This document shows positions 52,861 to 62,969 of a stretch of DNA of 64,000 nucleotides, piece after piece. The notes under the pieces are model-generated. The model saw only the letters and a program-made list of their open reading frames with translations, searched no databases and was not told where the DNA came from. The DNA is from Lacinutrix sp. WUR7 (lineage in GTDB: Bacteria; Bacteroidota; Bacteroidia; Flavobacteriales; Flavobacteriaceae): assembly GCF_016864015.1 (NCBI RefSeq), contig NZ_CP045067.1, positions 1,709,001 to 1,773,000 on the forward strand. The letters run 5' to 3'. How positions within the stretch are numbered: position 1 is the stretch's first letter; the number at the start of each line of letters is the position of its first letter. The translations under genes and the position numbers were made by a program.

Positions 52861-55479
52861 CTAGAATTGTTGTCCAATAATAAAGTGCGTTTGCCATCCA
52901 CTTATTTGATTTGGTTGCCCAGGAATATTATCAAATCCATAACCAAAATCAATTCCTAATAATCCGAAAGCAGGCATGAATAAACGTAGACCTAGACCAG
53001 AAGATCTTTTAAGATCAAAAGGATTGTAGTCTTTAAAGTTATTATAAGCAATACCACCTTCTAGAAAACCTAACATATAAATTTTTGCAGATGGTTTTAA
53101 TGTAATTGGGTAACGTAATTCTAAAGAGAACTTGTTATATATAGAACCACCATCACTGGTTACAAATCCATCTTCATCTACTGGTTGTATAGATTGGTTT
53201 TCATAACCACGTAAAGCAATAGATTCTCTACCATCTAAACTATAGCTACCTAAACCATCTCCACCTACGAAGAAACGCTCAAAAGGAATAACACCTCTAT
53301 CATTATTATACGCTCCTAAGAAACCAAATTCTAAACTTGGACGTAAAACTAATTTACCTACCACTTTAGTATACCAATCTGCTTTGAATTTTATTTTGTA
53401 AAACTCTAACATTTTAAAACGCTCTTGATCTATTTCTGATATTCTATTAAAAGCATCGTCATTACCATTCGTGGTTTCCATTAGTTCTGCTCTTTCGTCT
53501 GCTAATTCACCATAATCTACATTATTAAATAAAGAATATGGTAAAGATAATTTTGCACTTACGTTGAAGTTAGAACCTCCAGTTGGGAAAACAGGGTCGT
53601 TAAATGTGTTGTTTCTACTTAATCCAATGGTATATGCTAAGTTATTTGAATAACCATCACCAAAAGTAAATAGTCCAGTGTTATAATTTTTTAAATCATA
53701 GTGTTGGAAACTTACCGCTTGAGAAAGTGTAAAGTAATCATCAGGTACCGAAAGTCTTTTTGCTAAACCAACAGATAGACCTGTAATATTAAAACGCTTG
53801 TCTTTATCTGCATTTCCAGTACTTGAATCGTATAAAAACTGCTTAGAGTGCGAAACAGACGTAGAAAATTGTACTGGTTTTTTACCACCTAACCATGGTT
53901 CTGTAAATGAGAAACTATAGGTTTGGTAAAATTTACTTGCTTGTAAACGAAGTGCTAGTTTTTGACCATCACCACGAGGTACAGGTTTGTATGCTTTTTT
54001 GTTTAAAATGTTTTTAATAGAAAAGTTATTAAAGGATAAACCTAGAGTTCCAATAAAACCACCTCCACCATAACCACCTTGTAGTTCTATTTGGCTAGAA
54101 CCCGTTTCTACAACACCATATTGTAAATCGATAGTACCTTCATTAGGGTTTGGATTTTTAAAGTCTGTAGATATTTGTTCTGCATCAAAGAATCCTAATT
54201 GACTTAATTCTCTAATAGTACGAACTACATTTGCTTTACTATATAATTGTCCTGGTCTGGTACGAAGTTCACGGTAAATTACTTTATCGTTTGTAACATC
54301 ATTACCATGTACAGTTACGCTATTGAAATAGGTAGGTTTTCCTTCAGAAATTCTAATTTCCATATCAATAACATTACCTTCAGCATTAACTTCTACTGGG
54401 TTTATAGTAGAAAATAAATAACCATTATTTTGATATAAATTGGTTAAATCTGCTGCATCCGGTTTCGTGTTGTCTGCAATTCTTTCTTGTAATAAAACAC
54501 CATTGTAGGTTTCACCTTTATTAACACGTAGCACTCTTTTTAATTGCTCGTCTGAATATACTGTGTTACCAATAAATGAAATATCTCCAAAACTATATTT
54601 CTCTCCTTCTTCTAGATTAATTTTTAAAGAAACGGTGTTATCATTGTTTTTTATTAAGCTGTCAGATAATATTCTAGCATCTCTATAACCGTTTTCTTTA
54701 TACTTGTTTATTAAACTAGTTAAGTCTGTTTTATAGTCTTCTTCAATATATTTAGAACGCTTCCAAACTCTTGGGTAGATTCTTTTTTTAGTATTCTTCA
54801 TTGTACCACGTAGCTTTTTATCTGTTAAAACAGAATTACCAGTAAATACAATGTCTTTTACTTTTACTTTTTTCCCTCTATCTATTGCTAAAACCATATT
54901 GACTTTAGCTTTATTTAAAGTATCTATAACTTCTATGGTGTTTATATTAACTTTCGTATTATAAAAACCATCTTTTTTGTACTTGTTTTGTAAGTAGTTT
55001 TTTGTTGTGGTTACTAAGTTTTCTGTAACCTTTACTCCTTTTTCAAGTTTGTTTTCTTTTGTTATAGTTTCTTTTTTACCTTTTTTAACTCCTGTAATTT
55101 TAAGAGCATTAAGTTCTGGTAAATCAGATAATCTAATTTCTAAGAATGCAGTGTTATCTTCTACTTTTAATAGATAGATGTCGATATCATTAAAAAGATT
55201 GGAGTTCCAAAGTTTTTTAATGGCAGCACTAATGTCCTCACCAGGGATCTGTATCTCGCTTCCTTTTCTTAACCCAGAATAGGTAATAATGGTTTGCTCA
55301 CTAAATGATGTGTTACCATTTACTGTAATTTCTGCAATAGTGTATTTGTTACCTTTTGTAAATGTAGTTTCTTGAGCATAAGTGCTTAAACTAAATATGG
55401 TTACTATTACTGCTAAAAAATGTTTAGTACTTCTTTTTAAATACTTTAGCTTAGCTAAGTTGTTCACTTGTTTTCCCAA
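52861..55479 (-). CDS. bamA: Outer-membrane protein assembly factor BamA
   Basis: BamA folds and inserts outer-membrane beta-barrels. The 872-residue protein has a signal peptide (about 1-35), five POTRA domains (about 45-425; for example YTIAEITVNGNTSF) and a C-terminal 16-strand barrel starting near 450 and ending with phenylalanine in HFIIGQQF, the classical terminal signature. The signature VFPTGG and the RGYENQSI loop are present. The ATG overlaps the end of uppS by 29 bases, so the two are translationally coupled. The order uppS-bamA-skp-skp is common in Bacteroidota. Confidence 0.96.
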   Translation of the reverse strand: MGKQVNNLAKLKYLKRSTKHFLAVIVTIFSLSTYAQETTFTKGNKYTIAEITVNGNTSFSEQTIITYSGLRKGSEIQIPGEDISAAIKKLWNSNLFNDIDIYLLKVEDNTAFLEIRLSDLPELNALKITGVKKGKKETITKENKLEKGVKVTENLVTTTKNYLQNKYKKDGFYNTKVNINTIEVIDTLNKAKVNMVLAIDRGKKVKVKDIVFTGNSVLTDKKLRGTMKNTKKRIYPRVWKRSKYIEEDYKTDLTSLINKYKENGYRDARILSDSLIKNNDNTVSLKINLEEGEKYSFGDISFIGNTVYSDEQLKRVLRVNKGETYNGVLLQERIADNTKPDAADLTNLYQNNGYLFSTINPVEVNAEGNVIDMEIRISEGKPTYFNSVTVHGNDVTNDKVIYRELRTRPGQLYSKANVVRTIRELSQLGFFDAEQISTDFKNPNPNEGTIDLQYGVVETGSSQIELQGGYGGGGFIGTLGLSFNNFSIKNILNKKAYKPVPRGDGQKLALRLQASKFYQTYSFSFTEPWLGGKKPVQFSTSVSHSKQFLYDSSTGNADKDKRFNITGLSVGLAKRLSVPDDYFTLSQAVSFQHYDLKNYNTGLFTFGDGYSNNLAYTIGLSRNNTFNDPVFPTGGSNFNVSAKLSLPYSLFNNVDYGELADERAELMETTNGNDDAFNRISEIDQERFKMLEFYKIKFKADWYTKVVGKLVLRPSLEFGFLGAYNNDRGVIPFERFFVGGDGLGSYSLDGRESIALRGYENQSIQPVDEDGFVTSDGGSIYNKFSLELRYPITLKPSAKIYMLGFLEGGIAYNNFKDYNPFDLKRSSGLGLRLFMPAFGLLGIDFGYGFDNIPGQPNQISGWQTHFIIGQQF

Positions 55480-56191
55480 ATCTTCTTTCTCTTTTTTGAT
55501 ATTCTATTATGGCTTCGTATAAATTTTGCTTCGTAAAATCAGGCCATAATGTTTCCGTAAAATACAATTCTGCATAGGCAATTTGCCAGAGCAGAAAGTT
55601 ACTAATACGTTGTTCGCCACTAGTTCTAATCAGCAAATCTACATCTGGTAAATTTTGCGTGTAAAGATGCTCATTAATAAATGATTCATCAATATTTTCG
55701 GGCGAAATTATATTATTTTTAACTTTAATTGCTATTTTTTTAACGGTATTTAGTATTTCCTCTCTGGAACCATAGCTTAAAGCTAAGGTAAGAGTCATTC
55801 TATTATTCGTTTTTGTTTTATCTATAACTTCAAGAAGTTCACGATGTGCTTTTGCAGGTAAATCGGATAAATTACCAATAGCAGATAATTTAATATTGTT
55901 TTTTTGAAGTGTTTTTATTTCTTTCTTTAGTGCAGAAACTAAAAGTTTCATTAATGTTTGTACCTCTAGCTTTGGTCTGTTCCAGTTTTCTGTAGAAAAA
56001 GCATATAGCGTTAGGTTTTCAATACCTAGTTCTGCCGTTGCTTCCACGGTTTCCCGAACAGATTTTGTGCCATTTTCATGACCAAAAGCACGAAGCATAC
56101 CTTTCTGTTTTGCCCATCTACCGTTCCCATCCATTATAATAGCTAGATGTTTTGGTAATTTGTTGATATTTATATTTTCTTTTAAATCCAT
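55451..56191 (-). CDS. uppS: Undecaprenyl diphosphate synthase
   Basis: UppS makes the C55 lipid carrier for peptidoglycan and other wall polymers. The 246-residue protein shows the family start LAIIMDGNGRWAKQKG, with the catalytic aspartate in MDGN, the HENGTKSVRE region, FSTENWNRP, and the ending RTSGEQRISNFLLWQIAYAEL. Length is typical. It starts one base before the porG-like gene ends, and its own end overlaps bamA by 29 bases. Confidence 0.97.
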   Translation of the reverse strand: MDLKENININKLPKHLAIIMDGNGRWAKQKGMLRAFGHENGTKSVRETVEATAELGIENLTLYAFSTENWNRPKLEVQTLMKLLVSALKKEIKTLQKNNIKLSAIGNLSDLPAKAHRELLEVIDKTKTNNRMTLTLALSYGSREEILNTVKKIAIKVKNNIISPENIDESFINEHLYTQNLPDVDLLIRTSGEQRISNFLLWQIAYAELYFTETLWPDFTKQNLYEAIIEYQKRERRFGKTSEQLS

Positions 56192-56884
56192 TTAGAAGGA
56201 ACAATAACAAGGCGTTTCACCAAAAGTATAGGTTAGTATAAAACCAGTAAATACGTACCAGTCATTATTATTTAAATTTCCAAAAGCAAATCTATCATAA
56301 GCTTCTACTGCATCTGGTACACTTCCATCAATTTCGTCTGTGAAGGTGTAACGTGCTCCAACTTCTCCTGCAAGTATTAAGTTTTGTGCTATTTGATGCT
56401 TGTATCCTAAAACCATTGGTATTCCAAAAGCAACGCTGGACGTTTCATCGTCTACTAGTTCTCCCTGGAAATTGAAATGAAAATTATCGTGTGTGGCAAC
56501 GGTTATTCCTGTATATAAATATGGTGTAGAGTTTGTTTTTCTACTGTGTAAGTTAAAATCAAGGAAAGTAAATTCTATACCTAATGAAGCTTCAATTATT
56601 GGATTGGTAAACTTGTAATCTCTTTCTTTCCTTCTTGGATCTTTAGATTTACTATCGTCTGCTTCTAGTTCTGAGTATATTAATGAAAAACGAAAAGAAT
56701 GTCTAGCACTTCTATTCCATTTAAAGACACCACCAATTGCTGGTTGGTTTGGCGAAATGTATTTTGTTGCACCAACATCACCAATAAAATTACTGCCACC
56801 AGCGAACACACCTATTTCATAGGTTTGTGCTTGCGATAGCTGAAAAGTTAAAGCGCTTATTAAAAAAATAATAAAATACCTCAT
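56192..56884 (-). CDS. PorG-like outer-membrane protein (DUF6089 family)
   Basis: The 230-residue protein has a signal peptide (1-19, ending SQAQ) and a beta-rich body with the pattern YEIGVFAGGSNFIGDVG at the start, which is typical of DUF6089 proteins. A member in Porphyromonas gingivalis, PorG, is a type IX secretion component encoded next to uppS and an omp85 gene; the same order here supports that assignment. The last residues (CYCSF) hold a pair of cysteines. Identity is by family and order, not by direct test. Confidence 0.8.
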   Translation of the reverse strand: MRYFIIFLISALTFQLSQAQTYEIGVFAGGSNFIGDVGATKYISPNQPAIGGVFKWNRSARHSFRFSLIYSELEADDSKSKDPRRKERDYKFTNPIIEASLGIEFTFLDFNLHSRKTNSTPYLYTGITVATHDNFHFNFQGELVDDETSSVAFGIPMVLGYKHQIAQNLILAGEVGARYTFTDEIDGSVPDAVEAYDRFAFGNLNNNDWYVFTGFILTYTFGETPCYCSF

Positions 56885-56982
56885 ATACGATTAAAGTTTG
56901 CAAATATAATAAATAAGATTAGCCAATAACAATTTGAGACAAATTGTATGGGAATAAAACAGTATTTCGGTTAAAATATTGT

Positions 56983-57855
56983 TTAATTCCGTTTATCCTC
57001 ACCCCAAAGTAGTTTTTTTCTGAGTGTGTCTAAGAAGCTTTCTTCTATTAATTCTAGCATTTTTACTGTAAAATCTGCTTTTTTAATCTTTATTATGGTG
57101 TTATTATTTAGTGTGGCTATTCTAGAATCTAAAGAAACTAAATGCTGGTCTTCTCTACCATCTACTTTTAATTCTATTTCTGTAGAGTCTGGTATTACTA
57201 ATGGTCTTGCGCTTAGATTATGAGGTGCAATTGGTGTTAGTACAAAACTATTGGTGTCTGGCGTTATTACTGGTCCGCCGCAACTTAGCGAATATCCTGT
57301 AGATCCCGTTGGCGTAGATACTATCAAGCCATCACTCCAGTACGACGTTAAATACTCACCATTCAATTTGGTGTCTACAGTAATCATAGAAGTGGTGTTT
57401 TTTCTACTTACTGCAATTTCATTTAAGGCAAAGTTTATATCTTTAATATCCTTATTCTCAGGAAATGTTTCAATACTTAATAAACTGCGTTCTGATATTT
57501 TATAATTTTTATTTAAAATATTTTTAAAAGCGTCCTCGATATCGTCTGTTTGTATCGTTGCTAAAAAACCTAAACGTCCAGTGTTTATTCCAACAATTGG
57601 AATGTCTAAATCTTTTACATAGGTTATTGCTCGTAAAATGGTGCCGTCTCCACCAATGCTTATTAATAAATCAAAACTTCTATTTAATTCTGTGAAAGTG
57701 GTAATAAATGCGTTTTTTATTGAAGATTTTATATGATTTAAAAACTCTTTTTCTATGCATATTTCGACTTCTTCCTTTAAAAGTACGCGAAGTAAAATTT
57801 GAAAGGCATCCACGGTTTTTTCAGAATAGTACTGACTATAAATAGCTATCTTCAT
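56983..57855 (-). CDS. nadK: NAD kinase
   Basis: NadK phosphorylates NAD to NADP. The 290-residue protein has the GGDGT motif (in ISIGGDGTILRA) near residue 69, the later motifs SDGLIVSTPTGSTGYSLSCGGP (split here as DGLIVSTPTG...YSLSCGG) and VLTPIAPHNLSARP. Length fits the family. It lies one base after the CBS-domain gene and about 100 bases before the porG-like gene, within the same minus-strand run. Confidence 0.97.
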   Translation of the reverse strand: MKIAIYSQYYSEKTVDAFQILLRVLLKEEVEICIEKEFLNHIKSSIKNAFITTFTELNRSFDLLISIGGDGTILRAITYVKDLDIPIVGINTGRLGFLATIQTDDIEDAFKNILNKNYKISERSLLSIETFPENKDIKDINFALNEIAVSRKNTTSMITVDTKLNGEYLTSYWSDGLIVSTPTGSTGYSLSCGGPVITPDTNSFVLTPIAPHNLSARPLVIPDSTEIELKVDGREDQHLVSLDSRIATLNNNTIIKIKKADFTVKMLELIEESFLDTLRKKLLWGEDKRN

Positions 57856-57856
57856 C

Positions 57857-58516
57857 TTATATATTTAGATATTTGTTAAGATAGTCCGATCGTTCTTTTA
57901 AACTTTCAAGATAACTGTCTTCTTCATGGCCAGAAACTACATTATAGCTATAACGTCTAAAAGTTTGCATAATGTCATTCAATCCTGTGTTTCCTACTTT
58001 TAAAGTTATTTGTACCACATCGTTTTCCATTTTAGAAATAAAAGCACCTAATAATTTTCCGTCATTAGATTCTACAATTTGGCTTATTTCGCTAAAGGAA
58101 TAGTCATTTAAGCCTTTCTCTACTATTAAAATACCTCCAGCTTCAGAGAAAAAAGGAGTTTCATTAAATAAACCGATAACATCTTTAAGTTCATAATACC
58201 CTAAGTAAATATTGTTTTTATTTAAAACAGGCATAATGTTCGTCGAATTCTGCGCAAAAGCTTCTAATGTGTCTAACCAGTTTGTATCTTCTCTAACAAA
58301 AAAACCTTCCACAGAATACGTGATTTCACTTACTAGTTTTGTAGCCTCAAAACAATGTACGTCTGTTTCAGAAATACAACCTAAATAGACACCTTCCTTA
58401 CTTTTTATAGGAATATGGGAATAGGTAAGTTGGTTAAACAGTACTTGTAAGTCACGAACACTATCTGTTAGTGTAAGTGGTTTAATGTCGTTTATTAAAT
58501 AATTAGAAAGATTCAT
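57857..58516 (-). CDS. CBS-domain protein
   Basis: The 219-residue protein has two CBS motifs in its first half (about 10-60 and 70-120; patterns such as LFNQLTYSHIPIKSKEG and NIMPVLNKNNIYLGYYELKDV) and a C-terminal domain (about 140-215) with ACT-like strand pattern. CBS pairs usually bind adenosine nucleotides and regulate partner proteins. It is encoded one base before nadK, and could sense an adenylate for that pathway, but this is inference. It is divergent from pdxJ. Confidence 0.88.
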   Translation of the reverse strand: MNLSNYLINDIKPLTLTDSVRDLQVLFNQLTYSHIPIKSKEGVYLGCISETDVHCFEATKLVSEITYSVEGFFVREDTNWLDTLEAFAQNSTNIMPVLNKNNIYLGYYELKDVIGLFNETPFFSEAGGILIVEKGLNDYSFSEISQIVESNDGKLLGAFISKMENDVVQITLKVGNTGLNDIMQTFRRYSYNVVSGHEEDSYLESLKERSDYLNKYLNI

Positions 58517-58580
58517 TTTTCTTCATTTTTACTTCTGCAAATTAATCAAAAAAATAGTACAATAAGCTTGTTCTAGTTTG

Positions 58581-58588
58581 TATTTTTG
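58581..58588 (+). promoter_or_regulatory. Promoter -7 box for pdxJ
   Basis: TATTTTTG (TAnnTTTG) lies 19 bases before the chosen ATG at 58608; it overlaps a longer ORF start at 58578, which is therefore not the real start. Confidence 0.5.
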
Positions 58589-58607
58589 TACTATAATACT
58601 TTATATA

Positions 58608-59321
58608 ATGACAAAACTAAGTGTAAATATTAATAAGATAGCAACTTTACGAAATTCTCGAGGTGGAGATTTGCCAAATGTAGTACAGTTTGCAAAAGAT
58701 GTTCAGCGTTTTGGAGCAGAAGGTGTAACGATTCATCCAAGACCAGATGAAAGACATATTCGCTATCAAGATGCTTATGATCTAAAACCAGAAGTATACA
58801 CAGAATACAATATAGAAGGAAATCCAATTCCGAAATTTATAGATATGGTTTTAGCCATAAAACCAACCCAAGTTACTTTGGTTCCAGATAGTGTAGATGC
58901 CATTACTAGTAACGCTGGTTGGGACACTATTAAGCATAAAGGTTTTTTAGTGGAAGTCATTAAAGAGTTTCAAGCTAACGGAATACGAACCTCCATTTTT
59001 GTGGATCCAGATTTAAATCAAATGGAAGGCGCAAAAGCTACAGGAACAGATAGAATTGAGTTGTACACCGAAGCATTTGCACACCAATACAGTTTAGGTA
59101 ATCACGACGCTATTAAGCCATATACCGCATGTGCAGAATTATGTAATACATTAGGTTTAGGAATAAACGCAGGACACGATTTGTCTTTAGATAATTTGAA
59201 GTTTTTTAAAGAAAATATTCCTGGCCTATTAGAAGTCTCTATTGGTCATGCATTAATTTCTGAAAGCCTTTATCTTGGTGTAGAAAATGTAATACAAATG
59301 TATTTACAACGACTGAAGTAG
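58608..59321 (+). CDS. pdxJ: Pyridoxine 5'-phosphate synthase
   Basis: PdxJ condenses 1-deoxyxylulose 5-phosphate with aminoacetone phosphate to make pyridoxine 5'-phosphate. With the ATG at 58608 the protein has 237 residues, starting MTKLSVNINKIATLRNSRGG. The family motif IHPRPDERHIRYQD, the VTLVPD strand and the C-terminal GINAGHDL and IGHALI are present. The longer form from 58578 is rejected because its leader lies in the promoter. The gene is divergent from the CBS gene and followed by a hydrolase gene. Confidence 0.96.
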   Translation: MTKLSVNINKIATLRNSRGGDLPNVVQFAKDVQRFGAEGVTIHPRPDERHIRYQDAYDLKPEVYTEYNIEGNPIPKFIDMVLAIKPTQVTLVPDSVDAITSNAGWDTIKHKGFLVEVIKEFQANGIRTSIFVDPDLNQMEGAKATGTDRIELYTEAFAHQYSLGNHDAIKPYTACAELCNTLGLGINAGHDLSLDNLKFFKENIPGLLEVSIGHALISESLYLGVENVIQMYLQRLK

Positions 59322-59369
59322 TAGTAAAAAATAACCAAAGAATCAATAGTTAAAAACATTCGAGCGTTC

Positions 59370-60146
59370 GTGGGAGATAAAGAAATATTACATTCAAATA
59401 TAATAGGTGAAGGAAGACCATTTGTAATTCTTCATGGTTTTTTAGGTATGAGCGATAACTGGAAAACCCTTGGTAATCAGTTTAGCGAAGCTGGTTTTCA
59501 AGTACATCTTGTAGATCAACGTAATCATGGAAGAAGTTTTCATAGTGATCTTTTTAATTATGAAGTTTTAGTAGAAGACTTAAAAAACTATTGTGAAGCA
59601 CATCATTTAGAAGATATTGTATTACTTGGTCATTCTATGGGAGGGAAAACAGCGATGTTGTTTGCTACAGAATATCCAGAATTAGTTTCTAAATTAATAA
59701 TCGCAGATATTTCACCAAGATTTTATCCAGTACATCACGATGCTATTTTAGAAGGATTAAGTAATTTGAATTTTGAAGAATTAAAAACAAGAGGAGCTGC
59801 AGATAAAGTGTTATCTAATTATGTTTCCGATTTTGGTACAAGGCAGTTTTTACTTAAAAATCTATATTGGATAGAAAAAGGAAAACTAGCACTCCGTATA
59901 AATTTAGATGTTTTAAAAGAAAATGTAAGTGAAGTAGGCGAAGCATTACCAATGCATGCAAAATTTGATAAAGACACTTTGTTTCTTCGTGGAGACAAAA
60001 GTGAATACATTTCGCTACAAGACGAAGCGATAATTACTAGACATTTTCCTTTAGCAAAAATTATAACTATTGCAAATGCAGGACATTGGTTGCATGCAGA
60101 AAATCCCGAAGATTTTTATCAAGCTGTTATAGATTTTGTAAATTAG
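59370..60146 (+). CDS. Alpha/beta hydrolase (YbfF-like esterase)
   Basis: The 258-residue protein has an alpha/beta-hydrolase fold: the oxyanion loop LHGFLGMSDNW (about 21-31), the nucleophile elbow GHSMGG with S89, and the terminal histidine in NAGHWLHAENP. The VDQRNHGRSF pattern (about 48-57) is typical of small esterases of the YbfF type. The start is GTG at 59370; no ATG lies before the conserved region. It is likely cytoplasmic. Substrate unknown. Confidence 0.9.
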   Translation: MGDKEILHSNIIGEGRPFVILHGFLGMSDNWKTLGNQFSEAGFQVHLVDQRNHGRSFHSDLFNYEVLVEDLKNYCEAHHLEDIVLLGHSMGGKTAMLFATEYPELVSKLIIADISPRFYPVHHDAILEGLSNLNFEELKTRGAADKVLSNYVSDFGTRQFLLKNLYWIEKGKLALRINLDVLKENVSEVGEALPMHAKFDKDTLFLRGDKSEYISLQDEAIITRHFPLAKIITIANAGHWLHAENPEDFYQAVIDFVN

Positions 60147-60193
60147 ACTAAACGAATTGTAGTTACTATATACTAATTAAATAAACAAAAACG

Positions 60194-60535
60194 ATGAACT
60201 TAATTTTAAGACTTCTATTAAATGCTATAGCCGTATTCGCTTTAGCTAATATTTTAAGTGGTGTACAAGTAGATGGTTATCAAACGGCAATTATTGTAGC
60301 CATTGTACTTTCTCTTTTAAACCTTATAGTAAAACCTATTTTAGTAATTCTAACCTTGCCAATAACCATTATAACACTAGGCTTATTTATGTTTGTTATT
60401 AATGCTTGCATTATACTTTTAGCAGATAATTTTATAGATGGCTTTACGGTTAGTAGCTTCTGGACAGCAATGCTTTTTAGTGTGCTATTAAGCATCTTAC
60501 AATCTATCTTACAATCTTTTTTGAAACAAGATTAA
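60194..60535 (+). CDS. Small four-helix membrane protein (phage holin 4-2 family)
   Basis: The 113-residue protein has four predicted membrane segments with the family pattern LNLIVKPILVILTLPITIITLGLF (split here as LNLIVKP...PITIITLGLF). The family is named after phage holins but is broadly found in chromosomes, with no lysis role shown. No other phage gene is nearby. It lies between the hydrolase and tig genes. Confidence 0.85.
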   Translation: MNLILRLLLNAIAVFALANILSGVQVDGYQTAIIVAIVLSLLNLIVKPILVILTLPITIITLGLFMFVINACIILLADNFIDGFTVSSFWTAMLFSVLLSILQSILQSFLKQD

Positions 60536-60565
60536 AAGTGGGCTAATTTTCAATACGTTAAAAAC

Positions 60566-60596
60566 TTTGTTCTAGTGTAAAAAAGTAGTATTTTTG
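60566..60596 (+). promoter_or_regulatory. Promoter for tig (best in window)
   Basis: TTTG at 60566-60569 and TATTTTTG at 60589-60596 are separated by 19 bases, matching the Bacteroidota consensus TTTG-N17-23-TAnnTTTG. The start codon is about 107 bases downstream, leaving a long leader. Confidence 0.75.
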
Positions 60597-60638
60597 CACT
60601 CCTTTAAAAGAAATTATTTGAAGTTTCTTTTAAATTTT

Positions 60639-60664
60639 ATTTCTCGTAAAACGGAAATCTAAAC
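60639..60664 (+). repeat. Possible short hairpin repeat in the tig leader
   Basis: TTTCTCGT, AAA, ACGGAAA, then TCTAAA. The stem is imperfect, but the hairpin-plus-ATCTA ending matches the other members. It lies 40 bases before the tig start. Confidence 0.35.
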
Positions 60665-60703
60665 TAGTGTTAAATGCCCTTTTAGGGTTTTATATCATTT
60701 ATA

Positions 60704-62032
60704 ATGAATATTACAAGAGAAAACATTGATGCATTAAATGCAGTAGTAAAAGTAGAAATCGCGAAAGAAGATTATAGCGACAAAATTGAAAAAATCTTAG
60801 TTGATTATAGAAAAACTGCTAACATTCCTGGATTTAGAAAAGGGCACGTGCCAATGGGAATGGTTAAGAAACAATATGGTAAAGCCGTTTTAGTAGACGA
60901 AGTTAACAAACTTTTACAAGAAGGTTTAAATAAATATTTAACCGAAGAAAAGTTAGATGTTTTAGGGCAACCATTACCTAAAGTACAAGACGAAATTAAC
61001 TGGGATGCGGAAAGCTTTTCTTTTGAATTCGAATTAGGTTTAGCACCAGAATTTAATGTAGACTTAAAAAGCAAAAAAGCAATAACACACTATAATATTG
61101 TTGCAGGAGATAAAATGATTGATGATCAAATCATAAACATCCAAAAACAATATGGTACATTAATTCCACAAACTGCAATCGAAAAAGACAGTGAAATAAC
61201 TGGAACTTTTAAGAACGAAGAAAAAGAAATTGAAAATACAGTAACCTTAACTTTAGATAAACTTAAAGGAGCTGCAAACGCAAAGAAATTTATTGGAGCT
61301 AAAGTTGGTGATGTAATTACTTTAAAAACAAAAGGGTTATATAGTGATGATCATGATTTAATGCATGCATTAAAAGTGCAACATGAGGATGCACACGGTT
61401 TAGAAATTGAAGTAACTTTTACGGTTACAGAAATTAATAAGCGTGAGCTTGCAGATTTAGACCAAGAGTTATTTTCTAAATTATTTGCAGATGGTAGTGT
61501 AACTTCTGTTTCCGAATTAAAAGAAAAGATTAAAGAAGATGCCGAAAAACAATTCGTGCAACAAGGAGATCAAAAACTTTTAAATGATGTTACAGAATAT
61601 TTAGTAGCGAATACTAAATTTGATTTACCAGCAGCATTTTTACAAAAATGGATGCAAACTGCAGGTGAACAACAATTAAGTGAAGACCAAGCTAAAGACG
61701 AATATGAAAAATCTGAAAAGAGCTTACGTTACCAATTAATTGAAGGGAAATTAATCACGGATAACAAAATTCAAGTAACCTTAGAAGATATTCAAGGACA
61801 TGCTAAAAACATGATTAAAGCACAAATGGCGCAGTTCGGACAAATGAATCCTTCAGAAAAAGAACTAGACGATATTGCTGCTCGTGTTTTATCTAACCAA
61901 GAAGAAGCTCGTAAAATATCAGAACAAATCGTTAGCCAACGCTTATTAGATATCTATAAAGAAAAGGCAAATGTTAAGGTTAAAGAATTAACGTACGAAG
62001 ACTTTGTAAAAGAAGTTTACGGAGATAAATAA
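60704..62032 (+). CDS. tig: Trigger factor
   Basis: Trigger factor is the ribosome-bound chaperone with prolyl isomerase activity. The 442-residue protein has the N-terminal ribosome-binding domain with GFRKGHVPMG (about 42-51; the classical loop has GFRxGKxP, so the lysine is replaced by histidine here), a middle isomerase-like domain (about 150-245) that appears diverged, and a C-terminal helical chaperone domain (about 250-442). It precedes clpP and clpX, the usual tig-clpP-clpX order, and has the best promoter in this window. Confidence 0.95.
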   Translation: MNITRENIDALNAVVKVEIAKEDYSDKIEKILVDYRKTANIPGFRKGHVPMGMVKKQYGKAVLVDEVNKLLQEGLNKYLTEEKLDVLGQPLPKVQDEINWDAESFSFEFELGLAPEFNVDLKSKKAITHYNIVAGDKMIDDQIINIQKQYGTLIPQTAIEKDSEITGTFKNEEKEIENTVTLTLDKLKGAANAKKFIGAKVGDVITLKTKGLYSDDHDLMHALKVQHEDAHGLEIEVTFTVTEINKRELADLDQELFSKLFADGSVTSVSELKEKIKEDAEKQFVQQGDQKLLNDVTEYLVANTKFDLPAAFLQKWMQTAGEQQLSEDQAKDEYEKSEKSLRYQLIEGKLITDNKIQVTLEDIQGHAKNMIKAQMAQFGQMNPSEKELDDIAARVLSNQEEARKISEQIVSQRLLDIYKEKANVKVKELTYEDFVKEVYGDK

Positions 62033-62161
62033 TAAGCAAAATTAGTTGCACTTAGCTTATGTAAGTGTTAACATAATTTTAAAGAATAAATCCTTATATT
62101 TAGGCGTTGAAACTTTTCGGTTTTAACGCCTTTTTAATAACTATAATTTTTATATCAACAT

Positions 62162-62836
62162 ATGGATTACGGAAAAGAATTCGAAAAATTCGCAATTAAA
62201 GACCAAGGGATTAGTAGTACTTATTACAATAAGATAATTAGTAGTATGTATCCTACAAACTTGACGCCAAATATTATTGAGGAACGTCAAATGAACATCG
62301 CTATATTCGATGTGTTTTCACGTTTAATGATGGATAGAATCATCTTCTTAGGAACAGGGATTAACGATCAAGTTGCTAATATTATTCAAGCACAATTACT
62401 GTTCTTAGAAAGTACAGATGCTAATAAAGACATTCAAATTTACATCAATTCTCCAGGAGGAAGTGTATATGCTGGACTGGGTATTTATGATACCATGCAA
62501 TTTATTAAACCAGACGTAGCAACTATTTGTACAGGAATGGCAGCATCTATGGGAGCTGTTTTATTATGTGCAGGAACAAAAGGAAAACGTAGTGGTTTAA
62601 CGCATTCTCGTGTTATGATTCACCAACCTTTAGGTGGCGCACAAGGACAAGCTAGTGATATAGAAATTACTGCGCGTGAAATCTTAATCTTAAAAGAAGA
62701 ACTTTACAATATTATTAGTAAGCATTCTGGTCAAGATTACGACAAAGTATACAACGATTCAGATCGTGATTACTGGATGAAATCTGATAAAGCGAAAGAA
62801 TACGGAATGATTGATGAGATTTTAGTGAGAAGCTAA
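62162..62836 (+). CDS. clpP: ATP-dependent Clp protease proteolytic subunit
   Basis: ClpP is the serine protease barrel of the Clp system. The 224-residue protein has the catalytic serine S129 in [11 protein letters not shown] and histidine H154 in MIHQPLGG; the oxyanion-type loop [10 protein letters not shown] precedes them. The acidic member of the triad lies in the DRDYW region. The first 35 residues look like a propeptide. It sits between tig and clpX on the same strand, the common operon order. Confidence 0.96.
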   Translation: MDYGKEFEKFAIKDQGISSTYYNKIISSMYPTNLTPNIIEERQMNIAIFDVFSRLMMDRIIFLGTGINDQVANIIQAQLLFLESTDANKDIQIYINSPGGSVYAGLGIYDTMQFIKPDVATICTGMAASMGAVLLCAGTKGKRSGLTHSRVMIHQPLGGAQGQASDIEITAREILILKEELYNIISKHSGQDYDKVYNDSDRDYWMKSDKAKEYGMIDEILVRS

Positions 62837-62969
62837 AACGAATAAATTAAAATGGAATGTCCTATTACGGCGTTGTCGAAATAGCTCCATTTTATTATAT
62901 AGAAGAATTAAGGTAAAGCTTAGAAGAACTAGTGAAAACTTTTAAGCTTTATACTTTTAAACTTAAATA

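Noticed and set aside
60194-60535. Prophage remnant suggested by the holin-family name
   Set aside because: No other phage gene is near and the family is widespread in chromosomes; it is only a name.
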